The notes beneath the pieces were generated by a model. It did no database searches, had not been told where the DNA came from, and saw nothing but the letters and a program-made list of their open reading frames with translations. Both the position numbers and the translations under genes were made by a program. This document shows, one piece after another, positions 1 through 5,573 of a stretch of 5,573 bases of DNA. The DNA comes from Flavobacteriaceae bacterium (GTDB lineage Bacteria; Bacteroidota; Bacteroidia; Flavobacteriales; Flavobacteriaceae). Numbering within the stretch: the first letter of the stretch is position 1; each line of letters starts with the position of its first letter. Location of the stretch: NCBI GenBank assembly GCA_029253805.1, contig JAQWYU010000300.1:1-5573 (forward strand). Direction: 5' to 3'.

Positions 1-898
1 GTTCATTTTGAGGCTTAGATTTGTCCTCTTGTTCTAACCGTTGTTCTAAAAAAGTAAGGTCCTCTATATTATTATTTAAGATGTAGCTAATCACATATTT
101 CATGAAATCTTCTGCTAGATCCATATTACCCGCTAAATCCATAAAAGCAACTTCGGGTTCGATCATCCAAAACTCTGACAAATGTCGAGAAGTATTTGAG
201 TTTTCAGCTCTAAATGTTGGGCCAAAAGTGTAAACCTTACCAAGTGCCATAGCATAAGTTTCTGCTTCAAGTTGACCAGATACAGTTAGATTTGTTTCTT
301 TTCCAAAAAAATCTTTCGAGTAATCAACCATTCCGTCTTCATTAAGAGGTGGGTTTTTTGGGTCCAAGGTTGTTACTCTAAACATCTCACCAGCTCCTTC
401 AGCATCACTTCCAGTAACTATTGGCGCATGCATATAATAAAATCCATTTTTATGAAAATATGAATGAATTGCAAAAGATAGTGAAGAACGAAGTCGCATA
501 ACAGCACTGAACGTATTTGTCCTTGCGCGTAAATGTGATTGTTCTCTTAAAAACTCTAAGGAATGGCGTTTTGGCTGTAAAATAGTTTTAGAAACTTCTT
601 CAGGATTGGCATCTCCTAAGATTTCTAAAGAACTAACTTGAATCTCCACCGACTGTCCTTTACCCAGACTTTCAACCAAGCTTCCTTTGATATGTACGGC
701 GGCACCAGTTGTAATACGTTTTAGCAATTTCTCATCCATACTTTCAAAATCTACAACACATTGAATATTTTGAAGACAAGACCCATCATTTAGTGCAATA
801 AATCGGTTCGCTCTAAATGTTCTAACCCATCCTTTTAATTCAATATTGATGTGTTTTTGCCCGTGAGTTAGTAAATTCGCAATGGAGGGGATGGTCAT
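1..898 (-). CDS. asnS: Asparaginyl-tRNA synthetase, N-terminal 299 codons (runs off the left edge)
   Basis: Cytoplasmic class IIb aminoacyl-tRNA synthetase that joins asparagine to tRNA(Asn) using ATP. The ATG at 898 opens a frame with no stop to the window edge. Residues about 18-95 form the OB-fold anticodon-binding domain (GWVRTFRANRFIALNDGS at 23-40). A linker leads into the class II catalytic core. HAP at 157-159 fits motif 1, VSGQLEAETYAM at 206-217 is a typical AsnRS/AspRS block, and FGPTFRAENSNTSRHLSEFW at 225-244 contains motif 2 with R230 and E232. The SNTSRHL stretch favours AsnRS over AspRS. The family is usually about 460-480 residues, so roughly 170-180 residues, including motif 3, lie outside the window. 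The 898 start is chosen because the OB fold begins about 20 residues later, as in relatives. It has no Shine-Dalgarno sequence but has A-rich upstream DNA. It follows the transporter gene by 43 bp. Identification is from recognised motifs and is firm. Confidence 0.96.
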   Translation of the reverse strand, partial: MTIPSIANLLTHGQKHINIELKGWVRTFRANRFIALNDGSCLQNIQCVVDFESMDEKLLKRITTGAAVHIKGSLVESLGKGQSVEIQVSSLEILGDANPEEVSKTILQPKRHSLEFLREQSHLRARTNTFSAVMRLRSSLSFAIHSYFHKNGFYYMHAPIVTGSDAEGAGEMFRVTTLDPKNPPLNEDGMVDYSKDFFGKETNLTVSGQLEAETYAMALGKVYTFGPTFRAENSNTSRHLSEFWMIEPEVAFMDLAGNMDLAEDFMKYVISYILNNNIEDLTFLEQRLEQEDKSKPQNE

Positions 899-918
899 AA
901 GTATATTTTTTGATAGTG

Positions 919-926
919 CAAATATA
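919..926 (-). promoter_or_regulatory. Possible asnS promoter, -7 box TATATTTG
   Basis: Read on the minus strand, TATATTTG matches the Bacteroidota -7 consensus TAnnTTTG exactly. It lies in the 43-bp gap between the transporter stop and the asnS start, 20 nt upstream of the asnS ATG, which would give a leader of only about 12-16 nt. No TTG is found at the expected -33 distance, so this half of the promoter is missing or degenerate. The gap is very AT-rich, so a chance match is possible. A real site would give asnS its own promoter in addition to read-through from upstream. Confidence 0.4.
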
Positions 927-941
927 AAATTTTAAGCTAAA

Positions 942-3350
942 TTATAATCTTCTGTTTTTGTCTTCTTGACGAGGCTCTTCTTCAGGTATAATATTTAAAG
1001 TAGGTTTTTTTAATATCTTTTTGTTAGCGATGCTACGTTCAAGTGATAGTAATAGACAAGGTAATAGTAATAAGTTAGCCAGCATTGCTAGTAAAAGAGT
1101 TGCAGAAATCAAGATACCTAACGCTACAGTACCTCCAAAATTAGATGTGACGAAAACTGAAAATCCAAAGAACAAGACAATCGATGTGTAGAACATACTA
1201 AGCCCAGTCTCTCTAAGCGCAGCGAACACTGACTTTTTAATCGCCCATTTGTTTGCTAGCAGCTCTTGTCTGTATTTAGCTAAAAAGTGAATCGTATCAT
1301 CTACAGAAATTCCAAACGCAATACTAAAAACTAATATAGTGGAAGGTTTTATTGGTACCCCGAAATAACCCATCATTCCTGCTGTGATCAGTAGTGGAAG
1401 TAGGTTAGGGATCAATGAAACAATAATCATTCGAAATGAGCGAAACATATAAGCCATAAAAAGAGAAATCAAAAATATAGCTAAAGCTAAAGACAAGATT
1501 AAGTTTCTAACTAAATATTTTGTCCCTTTTTGAAATAGATATGCTTTACCGGTAAGAGATATGTCGTAGCGTTCTTTAGGAAATAACTTATCAATTTCTG
1601 AAATAATATTTTCTTCAATTCGCTCCATTTTATCAATTCCAGTATCCTTCATGAAAGATGTAATGCGCGCATAACGCCCTGTGCTGTCTACAAAGTTCTT
1701 TAGTAAATCAACATCTGAAGATGCATTCTTTGCATAGGATAGAATAAAGTTATTTTCTTGTGCTGTTGGAAGCTGGAAATATTTAGGATTGCCATTATAA
1801 TATGCTTGTTTAGAATATTTAACCAAACTAACTACCGATATTGGTTTTGACAGTTCTGGAATTTCAACTATTAAATTTTCTAGTTTGCTCATTCGTTTCA
1901 AGGTAGTTAGTTTCATCACCCCTTTTTTACGTTTTGTGTCAATAAAGATTTCTAGTGGCATTACCCCATTGAATTCACTTTCATAAAATTCTATATCGCT
2001 GTAGAACTCTGCTGTTTTTGGCATATCCTCAATGAGACTTCCAGTTGCTTTTATTTGAAATATTCCAATTATACTAACAGCAAGCAAGATCACAGCTGAT
2101 GAGTAAATAGCAATATTATGCTGTTTAACGGTCCGGTCAATCCAATCTCCTAATTGATTAATCCATTGCTTGTTTAAGTGTTGTAAATGCCTCTCTTTAG
2201 GGATTGGCATAAAACTATATATGATTGGGATAATAAATAAGCATAGTAAAAAAATAGCTATAATACTTAGGGAAGCCACGATACCAAACTCGGTTAATAA
2301 TTTACTTTGAGTTATAATAAAAGTTGCAAAACCAGAAGCAGTAGTCACGTTTGTCATCAAGGTTGCGTTTCCAACTTTAGAAATGACACGCTGAAGTGAT
2401 TTAGCTTTGTTACCGTGTTTATTAACTTCATGCTGATACTTATTAATTAAGAAAATACAGTTAGGAATTCCAATAACGATGATTAAAGGAGGAATTAGTG
2501 CTGTAAGAGCAGTTATTTCGTATTCTAGGAAACCTAATATCCCAAAGGTCCACATCACTCCAATAATGACAATAGTCATAGATATAAAAGTAGCTCTGTA
2601 TGACCTAAAAAAGAAAAAGAAAATAAGCGAAGTGACCAGAATAGCAGCCATGATAAATACGCTAATCTCGTCTACAATATTTTGAGAGTTAAGCGTGCGT
2701 ACATAGGGCAACCCTGAAACTCTAACATCAAGGTTATATTTATCTTCAAAATCTTTTACTCTAGGAATTAATTGCTCTAAGACAAATGCCTTTCGCTCAG
2801 GAGTATTGACAATTGCTTTTTTGAGGTATATAGCGCTTCTGATCGCTTCAGAATCTTTGTTGAATAGTATATTGTCGTAAAAAGGATATTGCTCAAATAG
2901 AGCTTTTTTAAGTTTATTTAGTTCGAGCTGAGATTTTACCGAGTCTGTAATAAAAGGAACGAGGTCAAACTGTTTTTTTGATTTATTTTTCACAAGCTTT
3001 TGGAGGTCCTTGATCGCAATAACTGCCTCTACACTAGGGTTATCATTAAAGCTTTTCGAAAAATCATTCCAGGCATTTAATTTATCTACAGTTAGTAATG
3101 TACTGTCTTTAACGCCCATCACAATTAAATTACCTTCTTCCCCAAAGATATCTAAGAAGTTGTTATATTCAATATTGATTGGGTGATCATCTGGAAGCAA
3201 GTTCGCCTCAGTATATGTGAAACGCATTTTGTTCCACTGAAGACCAAAGAGTACAGTCGTAAGGACGACTAGAAATAAAATTATGAATCGATTCCTGAGA
3301 ATGAGCCTGGCAGCTGTTTCCCAAAATCCAATTGAAAAGAGTTTAAACAT
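942..3350 (-). CDS. RND/MMPL-superfamily membrane transporter, 802 aa, substrate unknown
   Basis: A predicted inner-membrane RND-superfamily protein of the MMPL/Patched-like (HAE3) type with the classic duplicated layout. TM1 is at about 21-38, followed by a periplasmic loop at about 40-226. TM2-TM6 lie between about 229 and 382, and TM7 at about 412-433. A second periplasmic loop spans about 436-612, then TM8-TM12 lie between about 615 and 771. A charged cytoplasmic tail follows (about 772-802). TM10 carries the RND-type acidic motif GISVDDTIHFL (680-690; D684, D685, H688). The matching TM4 segment, GIPNCIFLINKYQ (294-306), lacks the acidic pair. TM5 and TM11 have TTASGFATF (336-344) and TSIVLFFGF (722-730), typical of the superfamily. 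No cleavable signal peptide is seen, since TM1 acts as the anchor. The ATG at 3350 places a short cytoplasmic segment before TM1. The gene sits 86 bp after frr and 43 bp before asnS. The family exports or moves lipids and other hydrophobic compounds, but nothing here fixes the substrate, so no gene symbol is given. Family call is sure; function is open. Confidence 0.93.
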   Translation of the reverse strand: MFKLFSIGFWETAARLILRNRFIILFLVVLTTVLFGLQWNKMRFTYTEANLLPDDHPINIEYNNFLDIFGEEGNLIVMGVKDSTLLTVDKLNAWNDFSKSFNDNPSVEAVIAIKDLQKLVKNKSKKQFDLVPFITDSVKSQLELNKLKKALFEQYPFYDNILFNKDSEAIRSAIYLKKAIVNTPERKAFVLEQLIPRVKDFEDKYNLDVRVSGLPYVRTLNSQNIVDEISVFIMAAILVTSLIFFFFFRSYRATFISMTIVIIGVMWTFGILGFLEYEITALTALIPPLIIVIGIPNCIFLINKYQHEVNKHGNKAKSLQRVISKVGNATLMTNVTTASGFATFIITQSKLLTEFGIVASLSIIAIFLLCLFIIPIIYSFMPIPKERHLQHLNKQWINQLGDWIDRTVKQHNIAIYSSAVILLAVSIIGIFQIKATGSLIEDMPKTAEFYSDIEFYESEFNGVMPLEIFIDTKRKKGVMKLTTLKRMSKLENLIVEIPELSKPISVVSLVKYSKQAYYNGNPKYFQLPTAQENNFILSYAKNASSDVDLLKNFVDSTGRYARITSFMKDTGIDKMERIEENIISEIDKLFPKERYDISLTGKAYLFQKGTKYLVRNLILSLALAIFLISLFMAYMFRSFRMIIVSLIPNLLPLLITAGMMGYFGVPIKPSTILVFSIAFGISVDDTIHFLAKYRQELLANKWAIKKSVFAALRETGLSMFYTSIVLFFGFSVFVTSNFGGTVALGILISATLLLAMLANLLLLPCLLLSLERSIANKKILKKPTLNIIPEEEPRQEDKNRRL

Positions 3351-3436
3351 AGCAATTTTAATGCCGCTAAAGTAAATAAAATGAATTTAAAACATAAAGA
3401 TTAGCTAGTCAACTTCCCATAAAGAAAAGTTAAAAA
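3351..3436 (-). other. frr-transporter intergenic gap with a weak hairpin
   Basis: An 86-bp AT-rich gap. Just after the frr stop, minus-strand RNA from 3431 to 3411 could form an 8-bp stem (AACUUUUC with GGGAAGUU, two G-U pairs) around a 5-nt loop. No U-tract follows, so it is not a standard intrinsic terminator and would not obviously stop read-through into the transporter gene. An imperfect palindrome, GATTAGCTAGTC on the plus strand, lies at 3399-3410. I see no properly spaced TTG/TAnnTTTG promoter here; the closest -7-like strings are TATGTTTT and TACTTTAG, each one base off and without a suitably spaced TTG. Confidence 0.3.
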
Positions 3437-3994
3437 CTATACTGTAAGAATTTCTTTTTCTTTTTTAGAATAAAGATCATCTACTTTTTTGACATAAGAG
3501 TCTGTTAGTACTTGGACGTCCATTTCAGCATTTTTTTGGACGTCTTCGGATGTGTCCTCTGATTTTTTAATATCTGTATTAGCTTCTTTTCTTGCAGATC
3601 GAATTGAGATTTTTGCTTCTTCAGCTTCTAATTTAGCTTGTTTTGCTAGCTCACGGCGGCGCTCTTCAGTTAAGGGGGGTACGCTAATGATAATTGTTTC
3701 ACCATTGTTCATTGGATTAAAGCCTAAGTTGGCAATCATTATTGAGCGTTCTATTTCTTGTAACATTCCTTTTTCCCACGGCTGAACAGTTATTGTCCTA
3801 CCGTCAGGGGTATTAACATTTGCAACTTGAGTTAGAGGGGTCTGGGAGCCATAATAATCAACCATTACGCTTCCTAGCATAGCTGGACTTGCTTTTCCTG
3901 CACGTATATTCACAAATTGTTTTTCTAGATGTCTTAACGCACTTACCATTAATTCTTTTGCACTTTCTAATATAAAATCTATCTCTTCGCTCAT
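3437..3994 (-). CDS. frr: Ribosome recycling factor (RRF)
   Basis: A cytoplasmic factor that, with EF-G, splits the post-termination ribosome so that subunits can be reused. The 185-residue length is the family norm. The coiled-coil domain I comes from about 1-30 and 105-185, and the small beta domain II is about 31-104. Recognisable blocks are RAGKASPAML at 31-40, PDGRTITVQPWEK at 63-75, GFNPMNNGETI at 91-101 and PPLTEERRRELAK at 106-118. R132 in IRSARKEAN (131-139) matches the arginine known to be essential in the E. coli protein. The ATG at 3994 gives a normal N-terminus. Only 27 bp separate it from the pyrH stop, so the two are almost certainly co-transcribed, a pairing that is very widespread in bacteria. 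No Shine-Dalgarno sequence is present. The stop codon is TAG. Nothing looks truncated or altered. Confidence 0.98.
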   Translation of the reverse strand: MSEEIDFILESAKELMVSALRHLEKQFVNIRAGKASPAMLGSVMVDYYGSQTPLTQVANVNTPDGRTITVQPWEKGMLQEIERSIMIANLGFNPMNNGETIIISVPPLTEERRRELAKQAKLEAEEAKISIRSARKEANTDIKKSEDTSEDVQKNAEMDVQVLTDSYVKKVDDLYSKKEKEILTV

Positions 3995-4021
3995 TTTAAA
4001 CGCTTTAAATATCTAAGTATT

Positions 4022-4726
4022 TTAACTCACTGTAGTTCCAATTGTATCACCAGCTACGATTTTAAGCAGATTGCCGTTAGTATTCATGTCAAACACAATA
4101 ATTGGCAAATCATTTTCTTGACTTAATGTGAAAGCCGTAGTATCCATTACCTTTAAACCCTTTTGGAGAACATCTTTAAAGCTAATACTATCAAATTTAA
4201 CGGCAGTTTTATCTTTTTCAGGATCTGCACTGTAAATTCCATCAACTCGTGTTCCTTTCAGAATTACATTAGCTTCAATTTCAATAGCTCTCAAAACAGC
4301 TGCTGAATCTGTTGTAAAATATGGATTTCCTGTGCCGCCTCCAAAAATAACAACACGTCCTTTTTCCAAATGTCTAATAGCACGGCGTCGGATAAACGGC
4401 TCTGCAACTTCATTAATTTTTATTGCTGACTGAAGACGTGTTGGGACTCCAACATTTTCTAAAGCGCTTTGCAAGGCCAATCCGTTAATGACGGTCGCTA
4501 GCATTCCCATATGATCTCCTTGTACACGGTCCATACCTTTACCAGCTCCAGCAACTCCTCTAAAAATATTACCACCTCCAATAACAATCGCTACTTGAAC
4601 TCCTTGATTTGTTAGTTGTTTAATTTCACCAGCATAATCTGATAATCGATCTGAGTCAATTCCGTAGTTTTGGCTTCCCATTAGGGCTTCTCCAGAAAGT
4701 TTGAGTAAAACTCTTTTGTAAGTCAT
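4022..4726 (-). CDS. pyrH: UMP kinase (uridylate kinase)
   Basis: Phosphorylates UMP to UDP with ATP in the cytoplasm, the entry step from UMP to UTP and CTP. This is the bacterial hexameric type of the amino acid kinase fold, unrelated to eukaryotic UMP/CMP kinase. At 234 residues it is slightly shorter than the E. coli enzyme (241). Visible motifs are KLSGEAL at 9-15 (phosphate-binding K9), GGGNIFRG at 50-57, [16 protein letters not shown] at 70-85 (D71 near the UMP site), [13 protein letters not shown] at 128-140 (nucleotide-binding and UMP-binding loop) and [13 protein letters not shown] at 157-169 (ATP binding). The family is generally inhibited by UTP; that is family knowledge, not visible here. 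The ATG at 4726 sits directly before the first beta strand, as expected. It is the first gene after the tsf terminator, has a candidate promoter at 4746-4773, and is followed 27 bp later by frr. No Shine-Dalgarno sequence is seen. Confidence 0.98.
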   Translation of the reverse strand: MTYKRVLLKLSGEALMGSQNYGIDSDRLSDYAGEIKQLTNQGVQVAIVIGGGNIFRGVAGAGKGMDRVQGDHMGMLATVINGLALQSALENVGVPTRLQSAIKINEVAEPFIRRRAIRHLEKGRVVIFGGGTGNPYFTTDSAAVLRAIEIEANVILKGTRVDGIYSADPEKDKTAVKFDSISFKDVLQKGLKVMDTTAFTLSQENDLPIIVFDMNTNGNLLKIVAGDTIGTTVS

Positions 4727-4745
4727 AGCTATAGTTAATGTAACA

Positions 4746-4773
4746 CAAATATAAACAATATCTTAAATCCAAA
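4746..4773 (-). promoter_or_regulatory. Probable pyrH promoter of Bacteroidota type
   Basis: On the minus strand a TTTG (4773-4770) is followed after 16 nt by TATATTTG (4753-4746), an exact match to the -7 consensus TAnnTTTG. The spacing is about one base shorter than the usual range for flavobacterial promoters. The -7 box ends 19 nt before the pyrH ATG, so the leader would be very short. Its position just downstream of the tsf terminator makes it the logical start for the pyrH-frr unit. This is inferred from consensus and context. Confidence 0.6.
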
Positions 4774-4849
4774 AATAGTAAACACTACGAATTCTCATTT
4801 GTTTTGCATTTACCCTATAGTTAGAATTAGAGAAAGGTATCTTTATACC

Positions 4850-4882
4850 AAAAAAAAGCCTCGATATCTATCGAGGCTTTTT
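4850..4882 (-). terminator. Rho-independent terminator of tsf
   Basis: Read on the minus strand, a perfect 8-bp stem GCCTCGAT / ATCGAGGC with a 4-nt loop AGAT is followed by eight T residues. Five A residues before the stem can pair with the first T residues and lengthen it to 13 bp. It starts 16 bp after the tsf stop codon. It should end the transcript coming from tsf before pyrH. The plus-strand side has only five T residues and no plus-strand gene ends here, so action on the minus strand is the sensible reading. Confidence 0.93.
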
Positions 4883-4898
4883 AAAAGTTATAATAAGT

Positions 4899-5573
4899 TT
4901 ATCCTAAGGAAACACGTTTAAATTCAGTAATCTCTATTTCACCGTAACTAGCAACGTATTTTGCAACTTTTACTTTATCGTCTTTAATAAAGTTTTGGTC
5001 CAGTAAGCATTGCTCTTGGTCTAGCGTGGTATTATCAGAAATGAAACGTTCCATTTTTCCAGGCAATATTTTATCCCAAATCTGTTCAGGCTTACCTTCT
5101 GCTTTTAATTCTGCTTTAGCCGTACCCTCAGCTTTTGTTAGAACATCGTCAGTCAATTGAGCCATTGAAATGTATTGAGGGACGTTTTTGAGAGTTTTAC
5201 CTAAACGCCCCAATTCGATATTGTCTTTTTCAATAACAGCAATTCTAGCCTCTGTTTCAGAAGCAATAAACCCAGCATCAAAATCTTTATACGAAAGGGT
5301 TGTTGCACCCATTGAAGCAACTTGCATCGCAAGATCCTTCACAAGAACAGCAGCGTTATCAGTGTTTGAAGATTGACCAACCACAGCAGCAATTTTGTTG
5401 ATGTGTACATAAGAACCTACATAGGGAGCTTCTACTTTTTCAAAAGCTTTGATGTCTAATTTTTCGCCAATAACTCCTGTTTGTTCTATCAGTTTTTCAG
5501 CCACAGTCATGCCTCCGAAATCGGCCATCAAAAATGACTCTTTAGAATCCTGAGTTAGCGCAATATCACCAAA
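4899..5573 (-). CDS. tsf: Elongation factor Ts, C-terminal 224 residues (5' end beyond the right edge)
   Basis: EF-Ts is the nucleotide exchange factor that removes GDP from EF-Tu so that it can bind GTP and carry another aminoacyl-tRNA. The frame is open from the window edge at 5573, so the ATG at 5528 and the TTG at 5531 are internal codons, not starts. Flavobacterial EF-Ts is about 320 residues, so roughly the first 95 are missing. These include the UBA-like N-terminal domain and the conserved TDFV motif that contacts EF-Tu. The part present is the core/dimerisation region. Recognisable blocks are TVAEKLIEQTGVIGEK, VGSYVHINKIAA, LAMQVASMGA, LKAEGKPEQIWDKI, and FISDNTTLDQEQCLLDQNFI near the end, followed by the terminal FKRVSLG. 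Its stop is TAA at 4901-4899, followed by a strong terminator. In most bacteria tsf follows rpsB, which is therefore expected just beyond the window. Confidence 0.97.
   Translation of the reverse strand, partial: FGDIALTQDSKESFLMADFGGMTVAEKLIEQTGVIGEKLDIKAFEKVEAPYVGSYVHINKIAAVVGQSSNTDNAAVLVKDLAMQVASMGATTLSYKDFDAGFIASETEARIAVIEKDNIELGRLGKTLKNVPQYISMAQLTDDVLTKAEGTAKAELKAEGKPEQIWDKILPGKMERFISDNTTLDQEQCLLDQNFIKDDKVKVAKYVASYGEIEITEFKRVSLG

Noticed and set aside
2606..2621. Phenylalanine run (residues 244-248) with homopolymer-like DNA as a possible frameshift site in the transporter
   Set aside because: The frame is intact on both sides and the run falls at the end of TM2, where bulky hydrophobic residues are normal.
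2479..2685. Plus-strand open frame of 68 codons
   Set aside because: It lies antisense within the transporter gene, resembles no known family, and mirrors the hydrophobic codons of the real gene.
3411..3431. Hairpin after frr as a transcription terminator
   Set aside because: The stem is AT-rich with two G-U pairs and no T-tract follows, so it does not meet the pattern of an intrinsic terminator.
3552..3785. Plus-strand open frame of 77 codons inside frr
   Set aside because: It is fully antisense to a full-length, well-conserved RRF gene, with no promoter or recognisable domain.
5188..5376. Plus-strand open frame of 62 codons inside tsf
   Set aside because: It is antisense to conserved EF-Ts codons and has no independent support.
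5526..5531. Apparent tsf start at TTG (5531) or ATG (5528)
   Set aside because: The frame stays open to the window edge and reads as EF-Ts sequence upstream of these codons, so the true start is outside the window.
1..5573. CRISPR array, insertion sequence, tRNA, phage or defence genes
   Set aside because: I saw no direct-repeat series, transposase, terminal inverted repeats, tRNA-like fold or defence-related protein motif. Almost all of the window is accounted for by five recognisable genes.

Overview
The window looks like an ordinary chromosomal housekeeping segment of a low-GC Bacteroidota bacterium, most likely a flavobacterium. Four things support this. The EF-Ts, ribosome recycling factor and AsnRS proteins read like flavobacterial versions. 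No start codon has a Shine-Dalgarno sequence. Two upstream regions carry the Bacteroidota-type -7 box TAnnTTTG. The intergenic DNA is AT-rich. The taxonomic call comes from remembered family sequences, not a database search.

Every gene is on the minus strand, so transcription runs from right to left. The right edge (4899-5573) holds the C-terminal two thirds of tsf (elongation factor Ts), which ends in a strong intrinsic terminator (4850-4882). A 172-bp gap follows with a probable promoter. Then come pyrH (UMP kinase, 4022-4726), frr (ribosome recycling factor, 3437-3994), a large RND/MMPL-type membrane transporter (942-3350), and the N-terminal 299 codons of asnS (asparaginyl-tRNA synthetase), which runs off the left edge. 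The gaps are 27 bp (pyrH-frr), 86 bp (frr-transporter) and 43 bp (transporter-asnS). No convincing terminator lies in any of these three, so pyrH-frr-transporter-asnS may be read as one unit, with a possible extra promoter just before asnS.

The genes share a growth and translation theme. EF-Ts recharges EF-Tu, RRF splits ribosomes after termination, AsnRS charges tRNA(Asn), and UMP kinase feeds pyrimidine nucleotide synthesis. The transporter is the odd one out and its substrate is unknown. Its most notable trait is that the aspartate pair seen in TM10 (D684-D685) is absent from the equivalent place in TM4, where P296-N297 stand instead.

I found no mobile element, CRISPR array, RNA gene, toxin-antitoxin pair or defence system. 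Nothing here convincingly points to an undescribed system, and the findings are modest observations.
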